Shown: in pieces, positions 31,497 through 42,053 of the stretch
How positions within the stretch are numbered: the first letter of the stretch is position 1
How the letters are laid out: each line of letters begins with the position of its first letter
Source: Fukatsuia anoeciicola
Lineage (GTDB): Bacteria > Pseudomonadota > Gammaproteobacteria > Enterobacterales > Enterobacteriaceae
Assembly (NCBI RefSeq): GCF_964059965.1
Contig: NZ_OZ060923.1
Location: 496,001-560,000 of the forward strand
Reading direction: 5' to 3'
DNA length: 64,000 nt
The notes under the pieces: model-generated
Told to the model about the DNA's origin: nothing
Database searches by the model: none
The model's input: the letters and a program-made list of their open reading frames with translations, nothing else
Made by a program: the position numbers and the translations under genes

Positions 31497-32741
31497 ATGG
31501 CGTGGAATCAGCCCGGTAATAACGGACAAGACCGCGATCCGTGGGGAAGTAGTAATCATAGCGGCAACCTCAGCGGAAATAATAAAAACAGTAATAAGAA
31601 GAAAATACCTAATTTTTACGATATCATCCGTAAACTAAGTATAAAATTAAGTAATTATGGTAGTAAAAGGAAGGGTAATAATAATATCAGCGTATCTGAT
31701 TGGAGGTTTGGTCGTATTGTTAGCACTATAGTAATAGTTATGATTGTCACGTGGGCAATCAGCGGTTTCTATACTATTAGGGAAGCTGAACGTGGTGTAG
31801 TAACTCGTGTAGGAAAATTAGACCGTATCGTACAGCCAGGATTGAATTGGAAGCCTATTTTTATCGATGAGGTCACTCCAGTTAATGTTGAGGCAGTACG
31901 AGAATTAGCAGCAGCTGGTGTTATGTTAACTTCTGATGAAAATGTTATACGAGTTGAAATGAATGTTCAATATAGGGTTACTGACCCTGCTGCTTACTTG
32001 TTTAACGTAATTTATCCTGGCGATAGTTTACGCCAAGCAACCGATAGTGCTGTACGAGGAGTTATTGGAAAATTTACCATGGATAAAATTCTTACGGAAG
32101 GACGTACCATCGTTCGAAGCGAAACACAACGTGTCTTAGAAGAAACTATCCGACCATATAAAATGGGAATTACTTTACTTGATGTTAACTTTCAAACTGC
32201 TCGTCCACCAGAAGAAGTAAAAGCAGCTTTTGACGATGCAATTGCAGCTCGTGAGAATGAGCAACAATATATTCGTGAAGCAGAAGCCTATGCTAATGAG
32301 GTTCAACCTCGTGCTAATGGCCAAGCTAAGCGTTTGTTAGAAGATGCTAAAGCTTACGCTGCACGCACAGTGTTAGAAGCATATGGTGAAGTTGCCCGTT
32401 TTGCTAAATTATTACCTGAATACAAGGCTGCGCCTGAAATTACACGTGAACGACTATATATTGATGCTATGGAAAATGTGTTAAGTCATAGCCGTAAAGT
32501 ATTAGTTAATAGTAAAGGAGGAAATTTAATGATACTTCCTCTAGATCAAATGCTACATAAACAGATAACGTCAAATAAAGTTAATAATAATAAAAATACT
32601 AGTTTAATTAATCTAAACCAACCTTTGACTGCTAAAAATAGTCAAAGTAAGAATATAAAAAGTACAAGTACAGATAATCTCTCAAATCAAGATCAAACTA
32701 ACACTAGGCGTAGTGTCTCCATTCGTGTAGGGAGAGAATAA
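31497..32741 (+). CDS. hflK: HflK, membrane SPFH protein of the FtsH-HflKC complex
   Basis: HflK with HflC builds a large periplasm-facing cage around the FtsH protease in the inner membrane and modulates membrane-protein degradation. The 414 residues (E. coli 419) begin MAWNQPGNNGQDRDPWGSS, have one membrane segment at about residues 75-97 (IVSTIVIVMIVTWAISGFY) and an SPFH/band 7 domain (EAERGVVTRVGKLDRIVQPGLNWKP, MLTSDENVIRVEMNVQYRV, RPPEEVKAAFDDAIAARENE), then a coiled-coil and a low-complexity tail. The frame extends to a GTG at 31485, but the ATG at 31497 has GGAG six bases upstream and matches the E. coli start. hflC follows after three bases. Confidence 0.96.
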   Translation: MAWNQPGNNGQDRDPWGSSNHSGNLSGNNKNSNKKKIPNFYDIIRKLSIKLSNYGSKRKGNNNISVSDWRFGRIVSTIVIVMIVTWAISGFYTIREAERGVVTRVGKLDRIVQPGLNWKPIFIDEVTPVNVEAVRELAAAGVMLTSDENVIRVEMNVQYRVTDPAAYLFNVIYPGDSLRQATDSAVRGVIGKFTMDKILTEGRTIVRSETQRVLEETIRPYKMGITLLDVNFQTARPPEEVKAAFDDAIAARENEQQYIREAEAYANEVQPRANGQAKRLLEDAKAYAARTVLEAYGEVARFAKLLPEYKAAPEITRERLYIDAMENVLSHSRKVLVNSKGGNLMILPLDQMLHKQITSNKVNNNKNTSLINLNQPLTAKNSQSKNIKSTSTDNLSNQDQTNTRRSVSIRVGRE

Positions 32742-32744
32742 TCA

Positions 32745-33749
32745 ATGCGTAAACTTTTTTTATTTACCATAACTGTAATAGTAATGACATTTTATGCATC
32801 AGTATTTATTGTACAGGAAGGCCAGCATGGTATTGTACTATGTTTTGGCAAAGTACTACGTGATAATGATCATAAGCCATTAGTTTATGTACCAGGACTT
32901 CATTTTAAATTACCGCTTATTGAAACTATAAAAATATTAGATGCACGTATTCAAACTATGGATAACCAAGCAGATCGCTTTGTTACTAAAGAGAAAAAAG
33001 ATCTTATTGTTGATTCCTATTTAAAATGGCGCATTAGTGATTTTAGTCGTTACTATCTAGCGACAGGAGGTGGAGATGTTTCACAAGCCGAGGTATTGCT
33101 AAAACGTAAATTTAGTGATCGCTTACGTTCTGAAATTGGTCGTTTAGATGTAAAGGATATTGTAACTGATTCTCGTGGTAAACTTACATCTGATGTACGT
33201 AATGCTTTAAATACGGGCACAGTTGATGATGAAATAATTATTACTGATGCAGATGATGCAATTGTAATTGCAGCAGCTCGAGTTGAACAAGAAACTCATG
33301 GCAAACAACTAGCAGTTAACCCAAATAGTATGGCAGCCTTAGGTATTGAAGTTGTTGACGTACGGATTAAACAAATTAATTTACCCACTGAAGTCTCTGA
33401 CGCTATTTTTCAGCGTATGCGTGCGGAACGTGAAGCAGTAGCTCGTCGCCATCGCTCACAAGGTCAGGAAGAGGCAGAAAAACTGCGAGCAACTGCTGAT
33501 TATGAAGTAACACTTACACTAGCAGAAGCAGAACGTCAAGCACGTATTACGCGTGGTCAAGGTGATGCAGAAACTGCTAGATTATTTTCTGAGGCCTTCA
33601 GTAAGGATCCTAATTTTTATGCTTTTATTAGAAGTCTACGTGCTTACGTAAAAAGTTTTAGTTCTAATGATATAATGATACTTAGTCTTGATAGTGATTT
33701 CTTTCGTTTTATGAAATTACCAGAAAAATCTACGCATTATCATTCATAA
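32745..33749 (+). CDS. hflC: HflC, membrane SPFH protein of the FtsH-HflKC complex
   Basis: Partner of HflK. At 334 residues it equals the E. coli length. A single N-terminal membrane anchor (LFLFTITVIVMTFYASVFIV) is followed by the SPFH domain starting VQEGQHGIVLCFGKV, VYVPGLHFKLP, VDSYLKWRISDFSRYY and a long helical region with AERQARITRGQGDAETARLF. Its start lies three bases after the hflK stop, so the two are coupled. The gene order and the loss of hflX upstream show that purifying selection holds hflKC while the adjacent GTPase gene eroded. Confidence 0.97.
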   Translation: MRKLFLFTITVIVMTFYASVFIVQEGQHGIVLCFGKVLRDNDHKPLVYVPGLHFKLPLIETIKILDARIQTMDNQADRFVTKEKKDLIVDSYLKWRISDFSRYYLATGGGDVSQAEVLLKRKFSDRLRSEIGRLDVKDIVTDSRGKLTSDVRNALNTGTVDDEIIITDADDAIVIAAARVEQETHGKQLAVNPNSMAALGIEVVDVRIKQINLPTEVSDAIFQRMRAEREAVARRHRSQGQEEAEKLRATADYEVTLTLAEAERQARITRGQGDAETARLFSEAFSKDPNFYAFIRSLRAYVKSFSSNDIMILSLDSDFFRFMKLPEKSTHYHS

Positions 33750-34199
33750 TATAATATTTATTATTAATACTCATTAATATAGCTTTCTTTTATTAGAATA
33801 TTTAGAGTTTCTTATATTAACTATCATTTAATTAAAAAATTTATTTAAAACGTATTCAAAATGTTTATTTTTCTATTTTTATTACATCTAAAAATAAACT
33901 ATTTATTTTTTCTCGCATAAAAATTAACTAAAAAATTTAAATAGATTTTTATAACATTATTATCATTATATAAGTAAGTATAAGAGATTTTAAACAGATT
34001 CTAGATATACAGAGTTAAATTTATTTAACATATCAATATAAACGATAATATGATAAATAACGCTAATTCTTATTATATTGTAACAAGAATAATAAATTAA
34101 AATAATAGATAATTTATTATTCTTGTACTGTAAAATTATAGTTTTGTTAAAGATTTATTTGTTACATACACAGTTACTAACTATTTAGTAAAAATTACT
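33750..34199. other. Intergenic hflC / thiI
   Basis: 450 bp without a gene, containing the hairpin at 34083-34126. No remnant could be named. Confidence 0.5.
34083..34126 (+). terminator. 17-bp AT-rich hairpin upstream of thiI
   Basis: Arms 34083-34099 and 34110-34126 are perfectly complementary (ACAAGAATAATAAATTA in the left arm) around a ten-base loop. It lies 334 nt after hflC and 73 nt before thiI. It could terminate hflKC or lie in the thiI leader. Confidence 0.4.
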
Positions 34200-35663
34200 A
34201 TGAAGTTTATTATTAAATTATTTCCAGAAATTACTATTAAAAGTCAATCAGTCCGTTTACGATTTACTAAAATTCTTACTACTAATATTCGCAATCTACT
34301 TAAATCATATGATAATTTATTAGTAGTTATTCGCTATTGGGATTATATTGAAGTACGTACAAAAAATAGTAAATTTTCATTAGAAATTTGTGATGAGTTA
34401 ACACGGATACCTGGTATCCACCATATTCTTGATGTTGAAGAGCGACATTATACAAATATACATCATATTTTTGAGCATACATTAGAATTTTATCGCATAA
34501 TGTTAATTGATAAAACGTTTTGTGTAAGGGTAAAACGTCGTGGTCAACATGAATTTACTTCAAGTTATGTAGAACGTTATATTGGAGATGCCCTTAAACA
34601 ATATATCAAAAACACTAAGGTTGATCTTACTAACCCGCAAATAAAAATACAATTAGTGATAGATCAAGATAAATTAACTTTAATTAGAGCGCGTTATAAG
34701 GGATTAGGAGGGTTTCCAATTGGTACGCAAGAAGAAGTATTATCATTAATTTCAGGTGGATTTGATTCAGGAGTATCAAGTTATATGTTAATGCGTCGTG
34801 GCTGTCGTGTAAATTTTTGTTTTTTTAATTTTGGTAGCTCTGTTTATGAAACTAATGTTAAGCAAGTTGCCTATCATTTATGGCGTCGTTTTAGTCAATC
34901 ACATCGGTTACGTTTTATTACGATTGATTTTATTCCAATTATCACTGAAATTTTAGAAAAAGTGACTGACAGTCAAATAGGGGTAGTGCTAAAACGTATG
35001 ATGGTACGTGTGGCATCAAAAATAGCCGAGCGCTATGCAATACAGGCCTTAGTAACAGGTGAGGCTCTTGGGCAGGTATCTAGTCAGACATTAACAAATC
35101 TACGTTTAATTGATAATGCTTCCGATACACTAATTTTGCGACCACTGATCTCTTATGATAAAGAGGAAATTATTAAATTAGCAAGAAAAATTGGTACTGA
35201 AGATTTCACGAGAGCTATTCCGGAATATTGTGGCATAATTTCGAAAAAACCAACAGTAAAAGCAGTAAAAACACAAATTGAAACTGAAGAATCTAATTTT
35301 GATTTTTCTATTCTTAATCGTGTAATAAATGAAGCTAAAAAGACAGATATGCGTGAATTTGATCATAAAATTATACAACAAAGTGCTGGGTTATTAGTAC
35401 AAATTGAAACTGTAACTCAGTTAACTAATAACGATATAGTATTAGATATTCGTACTAAAAATGAGCAAGAAGAGAAACCTCTAAATTTAGATAAAGTGCA
35501 GATTTTGCCATTTTATAAATTAAATAGTGAATTTAGTAAACTTGATCAAAGTAAAACTTATTTATTATATTGTAATAGTGGTATTATGAGCCGTTTACAA
35601 GCACTTTATTTATATGAACAAGGGTTTACTAATATTAAAATTTTTCGAAGAGAAAAAATATAG
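34200..35663 (+). CDS. thiI: ThiI, tRNA 4-thiouridine synthetase
   Basis: ThiI puts sulfur on U8 of tRNAs and, in enterics, also supplies sulfur for the thiazole of thiamine. The 487 residues (E. coli 482) run through an N-terminal ferredoxin-like/THUMP region, a PP-loop ATPase site in SLISGGFDSGVSSYM, TGEALGQVSSQTLTNL, and a C-terminal rhodanese domain. Both functional cysteines are present: C344 in PEYCGII and C458 in YCNSGIMSRLQ (E. coli C344 and C456). The rhodanese extension keeps sulfur transfer from IscS possible. No obvious ribosome site. It stands alone between two hairpins. Confidence 0.96.
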   Translation: MKFIIKLFPEITIKSQSVRLRFTKILTTNIRNLLKSYDNLLVVIRYWDYIEVRTKNSKFSLEICDELTRIPGIHHILDVEERHYTNIHHIFEHTLEFYRIMLIDKTFCVRVKRRGQHEFTSSYVERYIGDALKQYIKNTKVDLTNPQIKIQLVIDQDKLTLIRARYKGLGGFPIGTQEEVLSLISGGFDSGVSSYMLMRRGCRVNFCFFNFGSSVYETNVKQVAYHLWRRFSQSHRLRFITIDFIPIITEILEKVTDSQIGVVLKRMMVRVASKIAERYAIQALVTGEALGQVSSQTLTNLRLIDNASDTLILRPLISYDKEEIIKLARKIGTEDFTRAIPEYCGIISKKPTVKAVKTQIETEESNFDFSILNRVINEAKKTDMREFDHKIIQQSAGLLVQIETVTQLTNNDIVLDIRTKNEQEEKPLNLDKVQILPFYKLNSEFSKLDQSKTYLLYCNSGIMSRLQALYLYEQGFTNIKIFRREKI

Positions 35664-35728
35664 AATATATTTAGTTATAAGTAATATTTTAATTTTAGCG
35701 TTATTGAACTAGTATTACATTCGTGGTT

Positions 35729-35772
35729 AGATTAAAAAATAAATAATTATAAAATTATTTATTTTTTAATCT
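35729..35772 (+). terminator. Perfect 20-bp hairpin downstream of thiI
   Basis: Arms 35729-35748 and 35753-35772 (AGATTAAAAAATAAATAATT and its exact complement) with a four-base loop, 66 nt after the thiI stop. The right arm itself carries a T6 run, suiting intrinsic termination on the plus strand. Confidence 0.55.
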
Positions 35773-36069
35773 GTAAGGTTATATGTTGTTGCTATTAAGT
35801 AATTTTTAATAATTTAATAAATAAGTTAAATATTTTATTTTCTTATTATAAAACTTATAAATAAGTAATAAATAATAGAGTACTACTCTTTTTTATAAAA
35901 TTAAAATTTATAATTAAGTTTATATAGTACAGTATAAAATTACATGTTCATGTAAATGAATAAGATATAAATATTTAACTATAATACATAAATATTATAA
36001 TTATATAAGATAAGATTGAAATAAAATATAAATAATTTTATATTACTTAGATAATTAAAGAAAAGTTAA

Positions 36070-36093
36070 AATATACATTTTAATATGTATATT
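36070..36093 (-). terminator. Possible terminator hairpin of cycA
   Basis: AATATACAT and ATGTATATT around TTTAAT, a 9-bp perfect stem about 90 nt beyond the cycA stop on the minus strand. The stem is short and AT-rich, so the call is tentative. Confidence 0.3.
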
Positions 36094-36181
36094 AAAGTCA
36101 CAGTTTAATTAACTATAATCTTTATATTTTAATTATACTATATTTATAGTATATAAAATATTATGAATATAGAAGATTTAT

Positions 36182-37591
36182 TTATTGTAGTTTTATTTTA
36201 TATTTTTGTAACAACCAGTATGCTGCTGATAAAATAATAAACCATAATGGTGTGACCATTAATGCTTGACGGGTATGAGTTTCAAAGGCAAGCAATATTA
36301 AAATAAAAGCAAAAAAAATTAAACAGACCACTGACATTAAAATCCCAGCTGGCATTTTATAGGTAGATCTTCCATGTAGTTCTGGGTGTTTTTTACGATA
36401 TACCAGATAGGAGCACAAAATAATTGTCCATACAAACATAAACAAAATAGCAGATACTGTAGTCACAAGAGTAAAAATAGTAATTATATTAGGTATAAGA
36501 TATATTAATATAACACCACCTAATAAACAAATACAAGAGAATGTTAAGCTAAATATTGGTACAGAATAACGTGATAACTGACTAAATTGTTTAGGTGCAT
36601 CTCCTTCTAGTGCAAGACCAAATAATATACGACTAGTAGAAAAGATTCCACTATTAGCGGAAGATAATGCAGAAGTTAACACAACAAAATTAATTATACT
36701 TGCAACGGTAGGTAAGCCAGCTAAGATAAATAGTTCAACGAAAGGATTTTTATCTATAGTAATAAAATTCCAAGGAATAACAGATATAATCATCATTAAA
36801 GAAAAAATATAAAATAAAATAATACGAATAGGAATAGCATTAATAGCACGAGGTAAGATTACTTTAGGATCTTTCGTTTCTGCCGCAGTAGTTCCAACTA
36901 ATTCAATACCAACAAAAGAAAAAATAGCTATTTGAAAGCTAGCAAAAAATCCCATTAAACCTTGGGGAAACATGCCACCATCATCACTCCATAGATGATT
37001 AAATGAAGCGACAGAGCCAGAAATAGATGGATAACTCATTAATACCATAGTAATGCTAATGATAATTAATACCATAATAGATATGATTTTAATCATTGCA
37101 AACCAAAATTCTATTTCACCAAATATTTTTACTGTTGCCCAATTTAATGATAATAATAGTAAAATAACTAATAAAGAAGAGAACCAATATGAAAATTCTG
37201 GTAACCAAAATTGTATATAGGCAGTAACAGCAATAATATCAGCTACTCCAGTAATAATCCAACAAAACCAGTAAGTCCAGCCAGTAAAAAATCCAGCCCA
37301 AGATCCTAATAAATCAGTAGCAAAATTGCTAAACGATTTATATTCTATATTAGATAATAATAACTCACCCATAGCACGCATTACAAAAAATAATATAAAT
37401 CCAATTATCATATATACAAAAATAATTGATGGACCTGCAATACTTATACTTTTGCCTGCACCCATAAATAATCCAGTACCAATAGCACCACCAATAGCAA
37501 TTAATTGAATATGACGATTAGAAAGATTACGCTGTAGATATTTTATTTCTTTTTGTTTAGAGTTTCTATCAATTTTAATTTGTTCTATCAT
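36182..37591 (-). CDS. cycA: CycA, D-serine/D-alanine/glycine proton symporter
   Basis: An amino-acid permease of the APC superfamily (AAT family) in the inner membrane. The 469 residues have about 12 membrane segments. It matches E. coli CycA (470) very closely and better than AroP, PheP or ProY: NRHIQLIAIGGAIGTGLFMG, GPSIIFVYMIIGF, MRAMGELLLSN, WTYWFCWIITGVADI, FSFVGIELVGTTAAETKDP, PRAINAIPIRII and TRQALMVTPLWF. It is thus likely to import glycine, D-alanine or D-serine. It could recover D-alanine released by DacA, an inference from co-retention. It is one of few transporters seen here, while the metNIQ importer is dead. Confidence 0.93.
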   Translation of the reverse strand: MIEQIKIDRNSKQKEIKYLQRNLSNRHIQLIAIGGAIGTGLFMGAGKSISIAGPSIIFVYMIIGFILFFVMRAMGELLLSNIEYKSFSNFATDLLGSWAGFFTGWTYWFCWIITGVADIIAVTAYIQFWLPEFSYWFSSLLVILLLLSLNWATVKIFGEIEFWFAMIKIISIMVLIIISITMVLMSYPSISGSVASFNHLWSDDGGMFPQGLMGFFASFQIAIFSFVGIELVGTTAAETKDPKVILPRAINAIPIRIILFYIFSLMMIISVIPWNFITIDKNPFVELFILAGLPTVASIINFVVLTSALSSANSGIFSTSRILFGLALEGDAPKQFSQLSRYSVPIFSLTFSCICLLGGVILIYLIPNIITIFTLVTTVSAILFMFVWTIILCSYLVYRKKHPELHGRSTYKMPAGILMSVVCLIFFAFILILLAFETHTRQALMVTPLWFIILSAAYWLLQKYKIKLQ

Positions 37592-38364
37592 GTCTTGAAT
37601 TCTCTATTATTATTTTTATTTTTTATTTTTATTTTAAGCCTAAAGCTTATTTTTTAATTTAACACAAAATTATGTATTGTTATTTCTATTAACTAATAGA
37701 ATATAAGTATCTTTCTTTTTATTATTTATGCATATATGCTACTACTATTGATTAACTAAATAGAAATTATAGTACTTTAAATTTAGTATTATATTAATCA
37801 ATATTAAGACAGATAAATGTAGGTTAATATACGATAAAAATAAATTTTAAAAACAAAAAACTCAGCTATCTAACTATACTGTAGTACTACTATCCATAAT
37901 TATTTTTATATTAATAATCATTATTAATTATGTACTTCTAGGTAATAGAGTAAACTCCTAAAATTTAGGATTAATGATTATAGTTAGTTTATAGAAAAGT
38001 ATTAACGTAAAATATGTATTATTTAAGTTTAAAAAAATTAAAATTTTGTACAGCAGACTTATTTGTATTAACTAGGGAAAAATATATGCATATACCCTTG
38101 TGTTCATCACCCTTTATCGTGTGTTTCCTCTTACAATAAAGTACTATTTTAGTTATAGTGCCACTTGCGGTATTTAGTCGTGTATTGTACATGTATCTAT
38201 TAGGTTGATTATTTTTTTCTAAAAAAATATTAGCATTACTTTTAATTAATAATTATTTATAAATAAAAAATAGTAGCTATTTATTACTGTATTTTTAATA
38301 TTATTTGTTACTATGTATATTAGTAATCTTTATAAGATTTCTATTTTATTTTATTTTATTTTAT
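37592..38364. other. Intergenic cycA / pgsA with one coding-like stretch
   Basis: About 0.77 kb. At 38086-38208 on the plus strand 41 codons start with ATG behind AGGG, contain one internal TAA (38137-38139) and end in TGA; base composition is clearly less biased than around it (IPLCSSPFIVCFLLQ, then STILVIVPLAVFSRVLYMYL). It is possibly a recently broken membrane-protein gene fragment, not identified. E. coli glyW, cysT and leuZ tRNAs, which follow pgsA, are absent. TTTTA repeats about five times at 38343-38367. Confidence 0.4.
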
Positions 38365-38922
38365 TTAAAAATTATGTAATTTCTTAAAAGGTTTATATAC
38401 CCTACTTAAATATTGAAACATTGACCAAAAGGTTAATACCATAGTAACGTAAAGTAAGATAATGCTAGTAAATTCAATAATAGGTATTGGTCTCCAAAGC
38501 AAACCTACTAATGATAACATTTGTGCCATTGTTTTCATTTTACCCATCCAAGAAACAACTATACTGCTACCTTTACCTATTTTTGCCATCCATTCACGTA
38601 ATGAAGATATGATAATTTCACGTGTAATCATAATTGCTACAGGTAATGTGATCCACCAAATATGATAATATTCTATAATAAGTATAAGAGCGATAACTAC
38701 CATTACTTTATCCGCAACTGGATCAAGAAATGTTCCAAAACGAGTAGTTTGTTTCCAGCGTCTAGCTAAAAAACCATCAAACCAATCAGTTATTGCAGCA
38801 AACATAAAGATAATAGCGCAAAACATTGGCGCCCATGTAAAAGGCAAGTAAAATGCTAGAACAAAAAACGGAACAAGTACAATACGAAATAAAGTAAGCC
38901 AGGTCGGTATATTCAATTGCAT
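38365..38922 (-). CDS. pgsA: PgsA, phosphatidylglycerophosphate synthase
   Basis: PgsA makes phosphatidylglycerol phosphate from CDP-diacylglycerol and glycerol 3-phosphate, the committed step to anionic phospholipids, in the inner membrane. The 185 residues (E. coli 182) begin MQLNIPTWLTLFRI and carry the CDP-alcohol phosphotransferase motif, with D49-G50, A53-R54, G63, D67 and D71 in DWFDGFLARR...GTFLDPVAD. About four to five membrane helices. In E. coli it follows uvrC; here the region behind its start is a uvrC ghost, so it must now rely on a promoter within that eroded DNA. Confidence 0.96.
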   Translation of the reverse strand: MQLNIPTWLTLFRIVLVPFFVLAFYLPFTWAPMFCAIIFMFAAITDWFDGFLARRWKQTTRFGTFLDPVADKVMVVIALILIIEYYHIWWITLPVAIMITREIIISSLREWMAKIGKGSSIVVSWMGKMKTMAQMLSLVGLLWRPIPIIEFTSIILLYVTMVLTFWSMFQYLSRVYKPFKKLHNF

Positions 38923-38959
38923 AGTGATATACTAGTTTGATAGAGATAAAGGACAGTAT

Positions 38960-40800
38960 AATGCAACATTAACTTTTATATTTTAATGTATAGTAAATTC
39001 TTTTAACCAATATTTACTAAATACTTGGCACTCTTATAAGTGTTTCAATTTTAGTGTTAAGCAATGCTTGTAATCCTTTTATATACTTTAATAAAATTTG
39101 ATATTTTTAGTATCTATGCCTTAAATATTTTTTAGCATACTAATATTTTTATTTTTAAGTAGTATTACTTGCCAATATCTAATTATGACATGATTATGTG
39201 AATCATTATGGATTTATTAAATTAAATTCAAAAACAGTTAACTTTAACAGTAATAATTATTATTCATTTTATTTAATAAAAATAATGTTTCTAATCTATT
39301 TTCATGATCATACTTATTTGTGATAGTTATTGGTAATAGTTTTATCTATATTAAGTAATATTTAATAAAGAAAATATACTAATAACCTAAATAAGTTAAT
39401 CTTTTTAATTAACTAAAATAATATCATGAATATAATTATTATTTAGTGCTTTATCATAGCGTTACATTAATTTTTATAACATTATGGTATAATTACCTTT
39501 AAAAATAATACAAGAAGATACTGTCTATTTTATATCATATAACTAATATTAAAGTATTTTATTTAATTTATCATCTTAAACCTTAAAACAATAATAACTC
39601 TTACGTTTTTTCTAGATAGAGATTATTTTTATGAATAAGTTATTAATGTAACTATAGAATTAGTACGCGTTAATTTTAAATAATGAAATAAATATTATAT
39701 AGATACTTTATATCTAAATTTTATGACTTGTTACTTTAATTAACAATATTAAAAGTAAATCTATTATAAATAAACTAAAATCTAACAAAAATTTTCCTAG
39801 GTAAATTCTATAGTTAATTATCCTACAGATATAAGACTGATAAAATTCTGTATTACCTCACATAGTCTGTTCTGTATTGAATTTTAGATAAATAACTGCA
39901 ACTACCTAATAATTTACTTTAACAAATAAATAAAACATGGATATATAGCTAGCATGTATTAAAGGTAATTCTTATTATATAGGATCTTAATATTTTTCCA
40001 AAAAAATTATTTTTCCATTATTTGATATAGAATTTTAATTCAATTAAGAATATAACTAGATTCTAAAAAGAAAATACTTAGCTAATAGTTTCTATCTGGG
40101 AAAATTAATTAAATTAATACTTATTAATCTTTATTAGTGAGGTATTAGCAAATATAGTTTACTTGTTATTAATGTTTTTTATTACCGATAAAATCTTTTG
40201 TATATGGAGTTAAGCAATAGCTAATTTAATGTTATAAATAAAAATAAGAATGATTAGAATAAATACTAAGATAGTATTTATGCATAAGAAATAACTTTTA
40301 TATTAATACTAATATTTTTTTGCATTGCACAGGGATTAAGAATTAAATTGAAATATTCTCTTTTTAATATATTACTTTACGATGCATGGTAGATAAGGAT
40401 AAATATCTACACTAAGAAAAATAAATAGGTAAAGTTTATTATATCTAATGAAACATTATATCATAACTAATAATATTTAATATTATTATATTTTAGTGAA
40501 ATACTTCAGTTTTAGTATATATTACTGTAATATTAATTTGAACAATATTCTTAACTAAATGCTTTATTTCAGGTTACTTGTCTGGTATAAAGTAATAAAT
40601 AAGATGTTTTGAAGTCTTTAGCTTTACTAACATATATAACACTATATAGTATCATATATATAATAAATACTAGATTAATTATTAACCTTTTTTAAAAACC
40701 ATTTAACATCAAAATAATTACTAATTATTTGATAAAAATATACTTATTGAAAATTTATAAGAAATAACTATTAGCTATTTAATTATCTTTTATTCTTCGT
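38960..40800 (-). pseudogene. uvrC: Ghost of uvrC (excinuclease ABC subunit C)
   Basis: UvrC makes both incisions of nucleotide excision repair. On the minus strand at 39181-39225 the translation LI, two stops, then IHNDSHNHVI matches the E. coli C-terminal VIQHIRDESHDHAI, part of the 5'-incision RNase H-like domain. The position immediately upstream of pgsA is the E. coli position of uvrC. The left end is well placed; the right end is only the expected gene length, and I could not read the N-terminal part. Confidence 0.7.
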
Positions 40801-42053
40801 TATTATTACATAATCTATAATATATAATCGTCAAGATAAAAACTTAGTCTCAACTAAAGATATTAGTTAACTTAAGATTATTTATTATGTAATATCTAAG
40901 ATGTTATAGTATTAGCTTAAGCAAATTACTTGAATGGTATTAGCTATATTTTTAGTGATTATACTTTTACTAAAAATTACTTACCTTAACTTATATAAGT
41001 TTTATTAATGATAATCTGTTAACAGTATTATTAATTTATTATTAATCTGAAAATATAAAATTTTCTAAGCTAAAGAAATTCATTTATCCTAATATTTAGC
41101 ATCTATTAATACAATTATTATTAAATAGCTATAGTATTATTTTATAATTTTTACTGCATTATGTTTTGCTATAACTTTAATATTCTAGTATATTTGAAAA
41201 TAATAAAACTCCTGTGTGTACAAGTTTATTGCTATTAATAAATAGAATGTTAATTAAAAAATTTTTAAAATTTTATAACTAATTAATTTAATTATTATTA
41301 TTTAAACTTAATATCATAATATTAATTATTTTTAGCAAAAAACTAAATTAGTATTAAAAAATACTAAATTTCTTTATTAAATTAATATTCTTTTTATAAA
41401 AATATAAAAATATAAAAATATAAAAATATAAAAATATAAAGTAATTTAAACCTTTAGATTTATATCTAAAGTTATTAGAGTGAATATTAATAATGTATAG
41501 TAATCTTATAAATTATTTTATTCTAGTAAAATTTATTATTTTTAATAAATTAAATCAATATTGGTATTATACTGATCTTTAAAGTTCACGATATAAATCA
41601 TTTACCTTAAGATAATATGCTTAATCTAAGATAAGCAATTTATAGGTATAAGTAGCTAATTAATTTATTATATTTATTCATTATATTATTAGAGATATAG
41701 GCAAATTACCAAACAATAACACTATTACATAGAATAAATTTAATATTTTATGCTAAATTATGCTATATTAATAGTCTTATAATTTAATATTTAATATATA
41801 AATAATTCATTTCTACATAATGTTAAGATTACTATTTTTATTAACATTTTTACTAAAATATGTAGTTATTAAAGAAAATAAGTCTTAATATATACAAATA
41901 ATAGCGCTTAATAGAAATTAAGTATGTTAATCACAAAAAAATAATAAATAATATATTAATATAATTACTTTTATTATTAAATATAATTATATCATATCGC
42001 CATTCCATATAAAAAATAGATTGTATTTTTCTCTCAGAGCGAAGAATATTATC
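40801..42053. other. Gene-free stretch upstream of pgi
   Basis: About 1.25 kb, no gene recognised. uvrY would precede uvrC in E. coli, but I could not align it. Contains the 8-bp tandem repeat at 41396-41440. Confidence 0.5.
41396..41440. repeat. 8-bp tandem repeat (ATAAAAAT), about 5.6 units
   Basis: Exact tandem copies of ATAAAAAT through 45 bp. No unique spacers separate the units, so it is not a CRISPR. Probably a slippage product in A+T-rich DNA, and possibly length-variable. Confidence 0.9.

Larger units (their letters stand above)
35664..36181. other. Intergenic thiI / cycA (convergent)
   Basis: About 0.5 kb holding two hairpins that probably terminate the flanking convergent genes. 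No gene seen. Confidence 0.5.

Noticed and set aside
35178..35381. 67-codon minus-strand frame
   Set aside because: Antisense shadow of thiI.
37592..38364. tRNA-Gly, tRNA-Cys and tRNA-Leu after pgsA
   Set aside because: Present at this place in E. coli, but no cloverleaf or T-arm sequence is visible here on either strand.
41396..41440. Regular repeat array that might suggest CRISPR
   Set aside because: Units are 8 bp with no spacers; a simple tandem repeat.
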